Position numbers and translations under genes: made by a program
Source of the DNA: Flavobacteriales bacterium UBA2104
GTDB lineage: Bacteria > Bacteroidota > Bacteroidia > Flavobacteriales_D > Crocinitomicaceae
DNA: 64,000 nucleotides
Direction of reading: 5' to 3'
NCBI GenBank assembly: GCA_002331485.1
Contig: DCYS01000002.1
Coordinates: 1 to 64,000 of the forward strand
The notes under the pieces: generated by a model
The model's database searches: none
Told to the model about the DNA's origin: nothing
Seen by the model: the letters and a program-made list of their open reading frames with translations, nothing else
Part shown: in pieces, positions 24,351 to 33,574 of the stretch
Layout of the letters: every line of letters begins with the position of its first letter
How positions within the stretch are numbered: position 1 is the stretch's first letter

Positions 24351-27089
24351 ATGATTAGAAAACTATATTTTATTTCGATAGTACTTATATTTTGTACTAA
24401 TTATTTAATTTCACAATGCGACAACAATGTTTCAACTGATCCTGCTGCTCCTGGTAATGAGGCTTTACCTGATTCAACAGAGGATGTAAGCGCGCCTTAT
24501 GGGCAAGATGTCAGGTATTTGAATGGATTTGATTGGTGGTCCCCAAATTCATATACCCTGGAGCCTGATATGGCTTTTAATACAAATGGGACTCCTTATG
24601 GCGCTATGAGTAATATACAAAGCTCGAATCAAAGTTCATCTTATTCATACTTGAATAAAGCCCTAGGTTCTGAAGAAATGAATCCAAATAATGGATGGGA
24701 GTTGTTGCTTTCTAACTTAGGACGTTATCCCGATAATCAAACTCCAGATCCAGCCTCACAGATTGACTTAAATAATGTTCCTTATTTAGTTTTTTATCAT
24801 CGTTATAAAGGCATTATACGTGTTTTTGTAAGATATGGTCAAAATAGCTTTCCTAATGATGCGGTCGATGGACTAAAAATTAATTTGTATCATGATAATG
24901 CAGGTGGACAACAAAGTCTTTCAGGTATATTCAGGTTAGGAGACGGGATGGATAGAAGCCTTGATCAGGAAACCAAAACATCATATTTAAGCACCGTTGT
25001 TCCACCAAACGGTCAAGTTAATTTTTGGCTGAGTGGTGATTTTCAAATGGCTTATGATCCCTGTGTTTGCACGTATCCAACGAACGTAAAATTGAATTTC
25101 GAATATTTTTCGACGACCAGCTTATCCTTGACGGGAAGAGCTATTAGTGTGCCAGATGAGATTATTGACCAGAACGGTAATATCACCAATCCCGACTTTT
25201 TAAGTGGGGTTGACTTCTCATCTGAGTTACAGGCAGAAAATGGTTTTATAATCTATGAAAAGATGGGTGCTTTGGTAGATGACTATATTGCTAAACTGGA
25301 GGACTACGAAACACAATTAGCTGCTGCCAATGAATATAATGACAAATTAGAGAAAGATTTGGCTGTTTTAAATGTAGCAAAAATTATATTTCAAAGTGGC
25401 ATAAATCTTGTCACGGGAAGTCCGCAATTATCCTCACTTATAAGTCTGGTCCCTGGAATATCTGACTGGGAAGAAGCGAGTAAGAATGTTTTTTGGAAGG
25501 AGTTGGATAAAGTTTTAATGAAAGAGCTAGACTTATACATAAGTGATAATTTCCAGGAAAAATCAGAACCAGAGAAACCGAGTCTGCCAACAGCTTCTTT
25601 TACAGAGATGAATTTTGACGGAGAGTTGAATAATGTCTTACCGATTAATGGCCCCTTATTTATGACACCGGGTTCTTTTAAGAATAGTGATCCCCTTGTT
25701 AAAAAGGAGGTGTCAAATATGCATAGCTATCCCATATACAATCAGCCTTTGGGAGTGTTTGCACTTCTAGAGACGCCTAAAGTTCAATATGATTCTGAAG
25801 TTTACTTACCAGATAACTGCAATAACAAATTTATTACAATTAACAACCTCACTTATATAGAACAAACTTTTACACACGCGGTAAGAAGACAACTTAGGAT
25901 TGCTGAACCATTAAAATATACCTTTAATAGTTCCCTGGATATACTAGACTATTCAGTCGAGGGGTCAATAGTGAGTGAATACAGCGAAATAAGTGGAGAT
26001 AATAGTATAAATGAGTCAATCTCTGAAGGTTTTATTAACTCTAGTAGTACAACTTTTCCTGGGACAGGAGCCAATAATACTTTTCGGGTACAATCTGATT
26101 TAGTACCTGTTGATGCCCTGTTAAACCATGTATCTGAATTCTCTACTTTTCACGAAACTCAAGTTAATTTACCACCAGAACTTGAATATACGGATCAAAT
26201 GATAAATGAATATTGCCAGGAAAATATAAACTCTTTAGATCCTCAAAAATATACAAGATATTCATTAGATGATATATTCTTGAAGTTGGTAGTTAATGTT
26301 GTATATGACGATACTGATGACAAAGGTGAACAACATGAATATACATATGTATTTACATATAAACTTAATGAGGACAATATTATTCCAACATTTAGTCCAA
26401 TTTATCCAAACCTTCAAGGGTCTGCAGGAGACTTCACCCAGTACCCTGAAAACTTGTTCTTAAATGGAGAAAATTTCGATGGATCACCTGTAGAGGGATG
26501 TGAGCTAAACGGAAACACTTACACCTGCAAAGCATGGAACAACATAACTGTGGAAGGTAACTTTACAGTAGCTTCAGGTTATAATGTTGATGTAGAAGCA
26601 GGAAATGAAATTAATATAGTGGCAGAATCAAATACACCACCAGAAATGCAATTTTCAATTGTTCCAGTACTTGATTTTAGTGACCCAATGCCCCCTCAGG
26701 ATGCCACTGCCGTAGCTGCATTTTGTAATGACAATAATGCTTATCAGGCAAATACTTCCACGAAATCTGGAAAGAAGACTAAAGATAATGAAAGTTCAAC
26801 TAAATCATTAGGAGTCAATTCGGTAGCATCCAACTTTGATTTTACACTTTACCCGAATCCAACGAATGGAGGAACAAATGTATCAATTGTCCTTGAAAAC
26901 GATGCAGAGGCAACCTTGATTGTTACTGATTTAAGTGGTAAGAAGCTAATTCAACAACTGAATAATGAGTTACTCAATGAAGGAGAAAATAGGTTAATTC
27001 TGGACTCACATTCTTTGGCACCTGGTATTTATCTTGTACATTTAACTGTTAATGGCAAGAGATACGTAAAACGCCTTGTAAAGCAATAA
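24351..27089 (+). CDS. T9SS-secreted surface protein with coiled-coil stalk
   Basis: A 912-residue protein with an N-terminal signal peptide (cleavage near LISQ, residue 22) and a C-terminal type A T9SS sorting domain (LYPNPTNGG near 833, then LAPGIYLVHL and a basic end), so it should cross the outer membrane through the type IX system and be attached to the surface or released. Residues about 300-345 form a coiled coil (ALVDDYIAKLEDYETQLAAA). A region near 715-770 resembles the beta-strand repeats of surface adhesins. No enzymatic motif. Lies between two lipoprotein genes at gaps of 5 and 3 bp, indicating one transcript. Confidence 0.82.
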   Translation: MIRKLYFISIVLIFCTNYLISQCDNNVSTDPAAPGNEALPDSTEDVSAPYGQDVRYLNGFDWWSPNSYTLEPDMAFNTNGTPYGAMSNIQSSNQSSSYSYLNKALGSEEMNPNNGWELLLSNLGRYPDNQTPDPASQIDLNNVPYLVFYHRYKGIIRVFVRYGQNSFPNDAVDGLKINLYHDNAGGQQSLSGIFRLGDGMDRSLDQETKTSYLSTVVPPNGQVNFWLSGDFQMAYDPCVCTYPTNVKLNFEYFSTTSLSLTGRAISVPDEIIDQNGNITNPDFLSGVDFSSELQAENGFIIYEKMGALVDDYIAKLEDYETQLAAANEYNDKLEKDLAVLNVAKIIFQSGINLVTGSPQLSSLISLVPGISDWEEASKNVFWKELDKVLMKELDLYISDNFQEKSEPEKPSLPTASFTEMNFDGELNNVLPINGPLFMTPGSFKNSDPLVKKEVSNMHSYPIYNQPLGVFALLETPKVQYDSEVYLPDNCNNKFITINNLTYIEQTFTHAVRRQLRIAEPLKYTFNSSLDILDYSVEGSIVSEYSEISGDNSINESISEGFINSSSTTFPGTGANNTFRVQSDLVPVDALLNHVSEFSTFHETQVNLPPELEYTDQMINEYCQENINSLDPQKYTRYSLDDIFLKLVVNVVYDDTDDKGEQHEYTYVFTYKLNEDNIIPTFSPIYPNLQGSAGDFTQYPENLFLNGENFDGSPVEGCELNGNTYTCKAWNNITVEGNFTVASGYNVDVEAGNEINIVAESNTPPEMQFSIVPVLDFSDPMPPQDATAVAAFCNDNNAYQANTSTKSGKKTKDNESSTKSLGVNSVASNFDFTLYPNPTNGGTNVSIVLENDAEATLIVTDLSGKKLIQQLNNELLNEGENRLILDSHSLAPGIYLVHLTVNGKRYVKRLVKQ

Positions 27090-27092
27090 AAA

Positions 27093-27551
27093 TTGATGAA
27101 AGCGAGCATTGCTATATTGTTATTAACCGCGATACTTTTCACTTCCTGCGATAAAAACAAGCGTGCCTCGAAACGGTTCATGCGACCGGGAAAATGGAAG
27201 TTTGTCGAATTGTCCGTAGATGGATCGCCAATATCGCAGCCACAATATATAAAGGTAGAAGATTGCGACATTTACGACACACTCTGCATGGCAACCTGGG
27301 ATCGAGGTGAAGAGTTTAGTCGGATTTATTGGCAGTTTAATGATAAAGCAGAGCGATTCAGTATTTCCAGAATAGTTGATACAGCAGATTGCGCAGACTT
27401 CTACACAGAGTTAGCAGAACAGCAAACATATCGCTTCAGTGGAGACTATAAAGTCTTAGAAACAAAACGAAAAAGTAAAGTGTTTGAAAGTTACGAAACA
27501 CTGGGATATCCAGGTGATAAGGTTCTGATTCGACTGGAGTGGTATGAGTAA
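27093..27551 (+). CDS. Small lipoprotein, lipocalin-like
   Basis: A 152-residue lipoprotein (lipobox ILFTSC, Cys19). The mature chain contains RPGKWKFVELSVDG, typical of the first strand of small lipocalin-like domains in Bacteroidota, and a W-x-F core (YWQFNDKAERFSI). It carries several Cys that may pair. It starts 3 bp after the T9SS protein stop and is the last gene of the surface operon. Function unknown. Confidence 0.65.
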   Translation: MMKASIAILLLTAILFTSCDKNKRASKRFMRPGKWKFVELSVDGSPISQPQYIKVEDCDIYDTLCMATWDRGEEFSRIYWQFNDKAERFSISRIVDTADCADFYTELAEQQTYRFSGDYKVLETKRKSKVFESYETLGYPGDKVLIRLEWYE

Positions 27552-27598
27552 GATCCATTATTATTTTTCTTTCGTTGTGCTTTGAGCATCAACCGAAA

Positions 27599-27629
27599 TT
27601 GGTCACCTCAATTCCATGACGTACATTTG
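27599..27629 (+). promoter_or_regulatory. Promoter of the YgiQ gene, adjacent to the start codon
   Basis: TTG at 27599-27601 and TACATTTG at 27622-27629 are 20 bases apart, the Bacteroidota consensus. The -7 box ends four bases before ATG 27634, so the mRNA should be leaderless or nearly so. Confidence 0.65.
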
Positions 27630-27633
27630 CACC

Positions 27634-29595
27634 ATGGAAATGCGCCCGATAGAAGATTGGTTACCTCTGACAATGAAAGAGGTGAAGAAGAGAGGATGGG
27701 AAGAGATCGATGTGGTATTGATCTCGGGAGATTCCTATGTGGATCATCCTTCCTTTGGAACTGCTGTGATCGGAAGAATCATAGAAGACGAAGGATTCAA
27801 AGTGGCGATCGTGGCGCAACCAAACTGGCAAGATGATCTACGTGATTTCAAAAAGTTCGGTAAACCAAAATACTTCTTTGGTGTAACAGCAGGCTGTATG
27901 GATTCCATGGTGAATCACTACACGGCAAACCGAAGATTACGCTCCACAGATGCATACACAGCTGGTGGAGAATCAGGTTTCCGACCAGATTACGCAACAA
28001 CGGTTTACACGAAGATCCTAAAAAACCTTTATCCTGATGTTCCAGTATTGATCGGAGGAATTGAAGCCTCATTGCGTCGAGTGACCCATTACGATTACTG
28101 GAGCGATAAACTCATGCCAAGTATCCTGGTGGATTCTGGAGCGGATATGCTGGTTTATGGAATGGGAGATCAACCCTTACGCGACTTCTTAAAATTGTTG
28201 AAGAAAGGTGTTCCTTTTGATTCCTTAAAAACGTTGAATCAAACCGCGTTTCTACAACCGAAAGAGGAGAAGTTACCTAAGAATAAAAACTGGGAAACTG
28301 TTGAACTTGCTTCACACGAAGAATGTCTCGAGGATAAAATGAAGTATGCCGCCAACTTTAAGGTGGTAGAGGTGGAATCCAATAAGCTTCAGGCCAATCG
28401 AATTGTACAGGAGGTTGGTGATCAGCGATTGATCATCAATCCGCCTTACAAAACAATGAAGGAAAAGGAGATCGATCAGTCTTTTGATCTGCCGTATACG
28501 AGAATGCCGCATCCGAAATACAAAAAGCGTGGACAGATCCCAGCTTTTGAAATGATCCGTTTTTCCATCAACACCCATCGTGGTTGTTTTGGTGGGTGTA
28601 GTTTCTGTACGATCTCAGCTCACCAGGGTAAATTCATTGCTTCCAGAAGTAAGAAGTCCATCATGAAAGAAGTCGAACAAGTGACTTCAGATGAAAACTT
28701 CAGAGGATATATTTCTGACATTGGTGGACCATCTGCCAACATGTATAAACTCAAGGGAATTGATGAATCGATCTGTGAGAAATGTTCGAGTCCAAGTTGT
28801 ATTCACCCAGTAGTGTGCAGCAACTTAGATACGAATCACAGCGATATGACCAATTTGTATCGTGAGATCGATGAGCACCCAAAAGTGAAAAAAGCATTTG
28901 TGGGTAGTGGAATTCGCTACGACCTATTAGTTGATGATATCACAAAGAACAACGAAGACGGCAACCACGATGAATACATCGAGCAAGTTGTTACACGACA
29001 TGTAAGTGGACGACTAAAAGTTGCTCCTGAGCATACCAGTGATGATACATTACGTGTGATGCGTAAACCTTCTTTCAAGTACTTCCATCGTTTCAAGGAG
29101 AAATACGATAAGATCCAGGATAAACATGGATTGAAACAGCAGCTCATTCCTTATTTTATCTCGTCTCATCCCGGTTGTGAAGAGCAGGATATGGCAAATC
29201 TTGCTGCGGAAACAAAAGATATGGGATTCCAATTGGAACAGGTGCAGGATTTTACACCTACACCGATGACAGTCGCAACCGTAATCTATTATGCGGGAGT
29301 TCATCCGTATACGTTGAGACCTGTCTATACGGCTCGAACAAGAGAAGAGAAGCAAGGTCAGCATAAGTTCTTCTTTTGGTACAAGAAAGAAAACCACAAT
29401 TGGATCCGCAACAAACTGATGAAAGCTGATCGACCAGAATTGATCGAGAAATTGATCGGTAAATCAGGTCAAAAAAGTCAGTCGTTCAAAACAGGTAAGA
29501 AGCATAAAAAAACATCGGCTTCGAATAAACCGAAACCGATGCCTAAGTGGTTAGAAGAGCGCCGCAAGAAAGATCAGCAAAAGAAATCGAGGTAG
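27634..29595 (+). CDS. YgiQ family radical SAM protein
   Basis: A 653-residue cytoplasmic protein of the conserved YgiQ family. The N-terminus has MRPIEDWLPLTMKEVKKRGW and DVVLISGDSYVDHPSFG, family hallmarks, and a B12-binding-like region may follow. The radical SAM cluster motif is CFGGCSFC (in NTHRGCFGGCSFCTISAHQG, about residue 320). The C-terminal tail is highly basic. Function is not established; similar proteins are annotated 'YgiQ family radical SAM protein'. ATG at 27634 is chosen because the protein then begins with the family N-terminus and the promoter abuts it; an ATG six codons earlier lies in the promoter. Confidence 0.92.
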   Translation: MEMRPIEDWLPLTMKEVKKRGWEEIDVVLISGDSYVDHPSFGTAVIGRIIEDEGFKVAIVAQPNWQDDLRDFKKFGKPKYFFGVTAGCMDSMVNHYTANRRLRSTDAYTAGGESGFRPDYATTVYTKILKNLYPDVPVLIGGIEASLRRVTHYDYWSDKLMPSILVDSGADMLVYGMGDQPLRDFLKLLKKGVPFDSLKTLNQTAFLQPKEEKLPKNKNWETVELASHEECLEDKMKYAANFKVVEVESNKLQANRIVQEVGDQRLIINPPYKTMKEKEIDQSFDLPYTRMPHPKYKKRGQIPAFEMIRFSINTHRGCFGGCSFCTISAHQGKFIASRSKKSIMKEVEQVTSDENFRGYISDIGGPSANMYKLKGIDESICEKCSSPSCIHPVVCSNLDTNHSDMTNLYREIDEHPKVKKAFVGSGIRYDLLVDDITKNNEDGNHDEYIEQVVTRHVSGRLKVAPEHTSDDTLRVMRKPSFKYFHRFKEKYDKIQDKHGLKQQLIPYFISSHPGCEEQDMANLAAETKDMGFQLEQVQDFTPTPMTVATVIYYAGVHPYTLRPVYTARTREEKQGQHKFFFWYKKENHNWIRNKLMKADRPELIEKLIGKSGQKSQSFKTGKKHKKTSASNKPKPMPKWLEERRKKDQQKKSR

Positions 29596-29602
29596 CAAAT
29601 TT

Positions 29603-30334
29603 CTAGTTTGATGCTGTTGTCATGATCTTCCAAGCCCTGTATAGGTCGTAATAACTTTTTGTTTCCATAATGATCACCCCTCCAGTTGTATCTCCATATT
29701 TAGCCGGTATCGCACTACTGTAAACCGTGATCGAACCGATAGCTACACTTGGGAACGTTTGAATTTCACCAGTTCTCACACCATCGATGAAATATGCCAG
29801 GTTGTTAGGACGTGCACCTCGGATCATCATGTTTCCTTCATCATCTAATTTGATGTCTGAGTTTCTACTCACGATGAGGTCTTTCGGACTGTTTCGAACT
29901 GGACTCTTCATAATGTCAAGTGCACTTATTCTTGATTGTCCTACATCACCAAAGTCTAATAATGGACCATCTTGTAATGCAACAATTTCAACACCATCTT
30001 CAATTTGTATTTTCTCCAAAATATTGATACGCCCAACATTAGAGATCCCATCTGTCTTTACATCCGCGATCACCATTTCAGATAAGGTATCACCCATATA
30101 ACTGGCTTTTAGTTGGTATCGACCTACTGGAACGGCATTGATCTTAAACCTTCCGTTTTCATCTACTTGTGTTCCAAATTTAGATGTTCCGTGTTCTACC
30201 CAGACCTTAGCATAAGTAGCTGCAGTTTCACCCTCTGATTTTTCAAACATTTTTCCCTGGATTGCTCCAAAATTTCCTTGAGCAAGAAGAAACCCTGTGC
30301 TCGCAATGAGTATTACTGTTAAAAGTGTTTTCAT
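29603..30334 (-). CDS. TonB-receptor-like protein with carboxypeptidase-like and plug domains only
   Basis: A 243-residue exported protein. The signal peptide ends near LLAQ (residue 19). Residues 25-100 form a carboxypeptidase-regulatory-like (CarboxypepD_reg) domain, and about 120-225 match a TonB-dependent receptor plug (SPKDLIVSRN, MMIRGARPNNLAYFIDGVR, IGSITVYSSAIPAKYGD, GGVIIMETK). The 22-stranded barrel that should follow is absent: a stop comes after a few more residues, with no barrel coding remnant before the YgiQ stop 8 bp away. It may be a periplasmic partner or a truncated receptor. ATG at 30332-30334 precedes the signal peptide. Confidence 0.75.
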   Translation of the reverse strand: MKTLLTVILIASTGFLLAQGNFGAIQGKMFEKSEGETAATYAKVWVEHGTSKFGTQVDENGRFKINAVPVGRYQLKASYMGDTLSEMVIADVKTDGISNVGRINILEKIQIEDGVEIVALQDGPLLDFGDVGQSRISALDIMKSPVRNSPKDLIVSRNSDIKLDDEGNMMIRGARPNNLAYFIDGVRTGEIQTFPSVAIGSITVYSSAIPAKYGDTTGGVIIMETKSYYDLYRAWKIMTTASN

Positions 30335-30427
30335 AATTTCTAAGTTTTGATTCACTATTGAGATGCATTATTTTACTCTATTCCATAAAATTTCTGTAAT
30401 TTTTTATGAGGAAACCGTTATATACCC

Positions 30428-31201
30428 ATGCAGATAAAGAGAATTATCCTTGCCCTAACACTTATTTTAGCATTGTTTATTGTCAGTTTTACATGGGTTC
30501 AGCGAAGTTTTAAAGACGATCAGAAACGATACCCCAGGGTACGAACTGCCTACGCAGAAAAATTTGATATAATTAATAATAAGCTTTCCAGTAAAAGTCT
30601 GAGCAATGAGAAAATCGAGATCTATTTGCGTGTTTTTAAGTTCGAAAAAGAATTGGAGCTATGGGGTAGAAACAAAGGTGCAGTTGAGTTCAAGAAAATA
30701 AAGACATTTGAGGTTTGCAATACCTCAGGAAATTTGGGTCCGAAAAGAAAGCAGGGAGATTTTCAGATACCCGAAGGGTTTTATCACATAGACCGTTTCA
30801 ATCCAAGTAGTAATTTTTACTTATCCATGGGCATAAATTACCCTAACCGATCGGATCGGATTCTTGGAGAGAAAGGAAACCTTGGAGGGGATATATTCAT
30901 TCATGGAGCGTGTGTCACGATTGGCTGTGTTCCAATTACAGATGATTTGATCAAGGAGCTATATGTTTACTGTGTGGAAGCTAAGAATAATGGTCAGCAG
31001 AAGATTCCAGTTACTATTTTCCCTGCAAAGATGACAGAAGAAAAATACAAAGTCATGTGCGAAGAGTATAAAGATAAAACTGATGAATTAGCGCTTTGGA
31101 AGTCTTTAAAAAAGGGGTATGACTATTTTAATTCATCGAAAAAACTACCAAGTATCGGATTCCTGGATAACGGTCAATACAATGTGATCAAGAATAATTA
31201 A
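30428..31201 (+). CDS. L,D-transpeptidase (YkuD/YafK type) with N-terminal membrane anchor
   Basis: A 257-residue periplasmic enzyme. A hydrophobic segment (5-24) serves as anchor or signal. The catalytic site is FIHGACVTIGCVPI, with His159 and nucleophile Cys167; Cys162 replaces the usual Ser/Gly in HGxC, as in the YafK-like subgroup. It cross-links peptidoglycan or anchors proteins to it. The 3' end overlaps the convergent membrane protein gene by 4 bp. Confidence 0.86.
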   Translation: MQIKRIILALTLILALFIVSFTWVQRSFKDDQKRYPRVRTAYAEKFDIINNKLSSKSLSNEKIEIYLRVFKFEKELELWGRNKGAVEFKKIKTFEVCNTSGNLGPKRKQGDFQIPEGFYHIDRFNPSSNFYLSMGINYPNRSDRILGEKGNLGGDIFIHGACVTIGCVPITDDLIKELYVYCVEAKNNGQQKIPVTIFPAKMTEEKYKVMCEEYKDKTDELALWKSLKKGYDYFNSSKKLPSIGFLDNGQYNVIKNN

Positions 31202-31866
31202 AGATTACTGTAGTACACTTTTTCAGGAGAGACATTATCTTTTAGTGTTTCAACGAAATTGTCCCACTTGTCTTTTGGTATTAGATCATCTGGAAAATGT
31301 AGCACTAAACCATTCACGTATTCGAAGTACATGGTTTGCTGATGATGAGAGATCTTTTTGAGACCTTTGAAGTAGACTGCTTTTGTCTCTCTATCTGCCA
31401 TTACAATCGCTTTCTTAGTCATCCCGATGCGGTATTGCTTTTTAGCTAAACCCAGAATGGTATTGATCAAATTGTCCAAAGCAAGAATGACAAATATTAA
31501 TGCAGGATAGATGGCAAACTCGCTAAAATAGATCAGTCCTCCGGCAAAAATTAAGTAGAAAGCTATTTCGAGAATATTGTAGAGTCTTACGCGTTGTTTT
31601 CTCTTCGTGCTAATTGGCGTGCTAAATTGAAAGCGTTCAACCTGTTTAACAACCCTAAGTCCAAGCCATTTTTTTGATGAACGGATCACCCCAAAAAGAA
31701 ATAAAAGTCCAGCGCTTATCGAGAAAAAAAGCTCTTTGTACTCAAACTCTTCTCCTTGGATCGTGAGACCGAACAAACTAAAGTCAAGATTCTTTCCCAC
31801 TGCAATAGCCACTGGATACGTTGAAATCGTGATGATAAGTATCCAGATGTTAAAGACTTTATTCAT
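31198..31866 (-). CDS. Membrane protein of unknown function
   Basis: A 222-residue protein with four to five hydrophobic segments (about 5-22, 48-62, 96-112, 114-130) and a hydrophilic C-terminal domain with WDNFVETLKDN, rather like small PH-like membrane proteins. No family recognised. Its start overlaps the DUF349 gene by 8 bp, so it is translated from the same mRNA, and its end overlaps the convergent L,D-transpeptidase. Confidence 0.6.
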   Translation of the reverse strand: MNKVFNIWILIITISTYPVAIAVGKNLDFSLFGLTIQGEEFEYKELFFSISAGLLFLFGVIRSSKKWLGLRVVKQVERFQFSTPISTKRKQRVRLYNILEIAFYLIFAGGLIYFSEFAIYPALIFVILALDNLINTILGLAKKQYRIGMTKKAIVMADRETKAVYFKGLKKISHHQQTMYFEYVNGLVLHFPDDLIPKDKWDNFVETLKDNVSPEKVYYSNL

Positions 31867-33562
31867 TCGGGATCATTTTGAGTTTAGCCTTTAACATATC
31901 GATCTTTTCTTGTTCCGCTTTTATATTTCCTTCTACTTGATCTTTGAGTGCATTAGAACCTTTTGAGTTAGAAAAGAATCCTAGATTATTCTCATATTGA
32001 ATGATCTGCTGCTTGATCTGATCGATTTCATTTCGGATAGCTTGCTTTTCCTTTTGGAACAGCTCTTTAGCGTTTCCGCTACCTTTCAACGTATTCAAGC
32101 GAGCCTCGAACATCACTTGTGCTTTTTCTTCACCTTCTAATTTGAGAGCCTTATAATGCGCATCGATTGCATCTTTATATGCTTTGAAAACGGCATCTTT
32201 TTCATTTCTAGGAACAAATCCAATCGCTGCAAACTGTTCGGCAAATGCTTTCAGCGCATCGATTGCCTTTTGCTTGTCAGTAGGAAGTTTAAATGCTTCA
32301 ATTTCTTTGATAAGCTCCTTCTTCTTGTTCAGATTGTCAACAAACTCTTCATCTTTAGCAGCAAAATGTGCTTTTTTCGCATCGAAGAAGTGATCACAAG
32401 CTGCACGGAACTGCTTCCAAAGTCTATTCTCATTCTTTTGACCGGCACTTCCCAGCTTCTTCCAGTCCTTCTGGATATTAATGATCTTGTGTGTTGTATT
32501 TTTCCAATCAGTGCTGTCCTTGAGCTCGTCAACTTTCTGAATCAGTTTTTCTTTTTGCTCAGCTACAGCGTCAAATTCCTCATGAACATCCTTGAAGAAT
32601 TCACTTTTTTCTGCAAAAAATTGGTCACACAATCCTCGGAATGTTTTCCAAACTGCGTCATTTTCTTTTTTAGGCCCAAAACCGATCTTTTTCCAATCTT
32701 TTTGAAGCTCAAGCACCTCTTTGGTTTGTTTATTCCATGCTTTTACTGAATCTCTTTCGCGTCCAAGAATATCTTCAACTTTGGTGATGATCTGTTTTTT
32801 CAGTTCGATATTCTCCCTCATTTGCTCACGACGTTCATCGTAATGCTCGCGAATTCGATCGTACAAACCTTTAACGGTTGACCAATAATCTTCTTTTAAT
32901 TCCTCCCAGAGCTCCTGTTTGGTCGGACCAATGTCTTCCCATTCATTCTGGAGTCGTTTCAAGTTTGATTCTACTTCCTTGATCAGTTCAACTTTTTCCA
33001 ATTTTTTAAGTTCTTCAATGATCGCTTTTTTAGCATCATAGTTCTTTTGGAAATCATAGTCTTTGATCTGTTTGTAGATGTTCATGTTGTAGAAGAACTC
33101 TTCCAGTAAACGACTGTATTCTTGTTGAACATCATGACGTTTATCGCGAGGAATGTCTCCTACCTCTTTCCACTTTTCGTTGATCTCTTTGTGCTTTGCA
33201 AAGGCCGCACCTATATTTTCCTCATCTTCAATTACAGCTTTCAACTGATTAATGAGGCTTCTTTTCTTTCTTAAGTTTTCCTCTTCTTCTTTGCGGATGG
33301 AATCGATCAATTCCTTTCTTTTTTCTTTGAAAGGACCATAAATAGAATAGAACTCTTCTTTCAGGGGAGTGATCCAGTCTTCCTCGTTGAATTCCGCATT
33401 ATCTTCTTTTGCTTTTAACTCGGCGACTTGATATTTACGTGTTTCTTCAAGAATATAATCTTCAAAAGCCGTTCTAAGTTCATTGACTTTTCGTCCAGCC
33501 TGAATGATATCCTCCTGATCAGTGAGCTCAGTTAAAGCTTCGATAAATTCTTTCTTTTCCAT
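31859..33562 (-). CDS. DUF349 domain protein with long coiled coils
   Basis: A 567-residue cytoplasmic protein built of about five DUF349 repeats of roughly 75 residues. Each unit has the pattern W-K-x-(I/L)-G and a following x-W-x-x-(F/Y)-R, for example DWKKIGFGPKKENDAVWKTF and DWKKLGSAGQKNENRLWKQF, with coiled-coil sequence between and at both ends. The role of the family is not known. It follows the PfkB kinase by 12 bp and overlaps a membrane protein downstream. Confidence 0.9.
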   Translation of the reverse strand: MEKKEFIEALTELTDQEDIIQAGRKVNELRTAFEDYILEETRKYQVAELKAKEDNAEFNEEDWITPLKEEFYSIYGPFKEKRKELIDSIRKEEEENLRKKRSLINQLKAVIEDEENIGAAFAKHKEINEKWKEVGDIPRDKRHDVQQEYSRLLEEFFYNMNIYKQIKDYDFQKNYDAKKAIIEELKKLEKVELIKEVESNLKRLQNEWEDIGPTKQELWEELKEDYWSTVKGLYDRIREHYDERREQMRENIELKKQIITKVEDILGRERDSVKAWNKQTKEVLELQKDWKKIGFGPKKENDAVWKTFRGLCDQFFAEKSEFFKDVHEEFDAVAEQKEKLIQKVDELKDSTDWKNTTHKIINIQKDWKKLGSAGQKNENRLWKQFRAACDHFFDAKKAHFAAKDEEFVDNLNKKKELIKEIEAFKLPTDKQKAIDALKAFAEQFAAIGFVPRNEKDAVFKAYKDAIDAHYKALKLEGEEKAQVMFEARLNTLKGSGNAKELFQKEKQAIRNEIDQIKQQIIQYENNLGFFSNSKGSNALKDQVEGNIKAEQEKIDMLKAKLKMIPNE

Positions 33563-33574
33563 CCGATTGGGTTG

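Noticed and set aside
27582..27836. 84-codon open frame overlapping the start of ygiQ
   Set aside because: Out of frame with a strongly supported gene and low-complexity basic product.
32156..32749. 197-codon plus-strand open frame opposite DUF349
   Set aside because: Cys/Phe-rich shadow of a Glu/Lys-rich coiled-coil gene; no family features.
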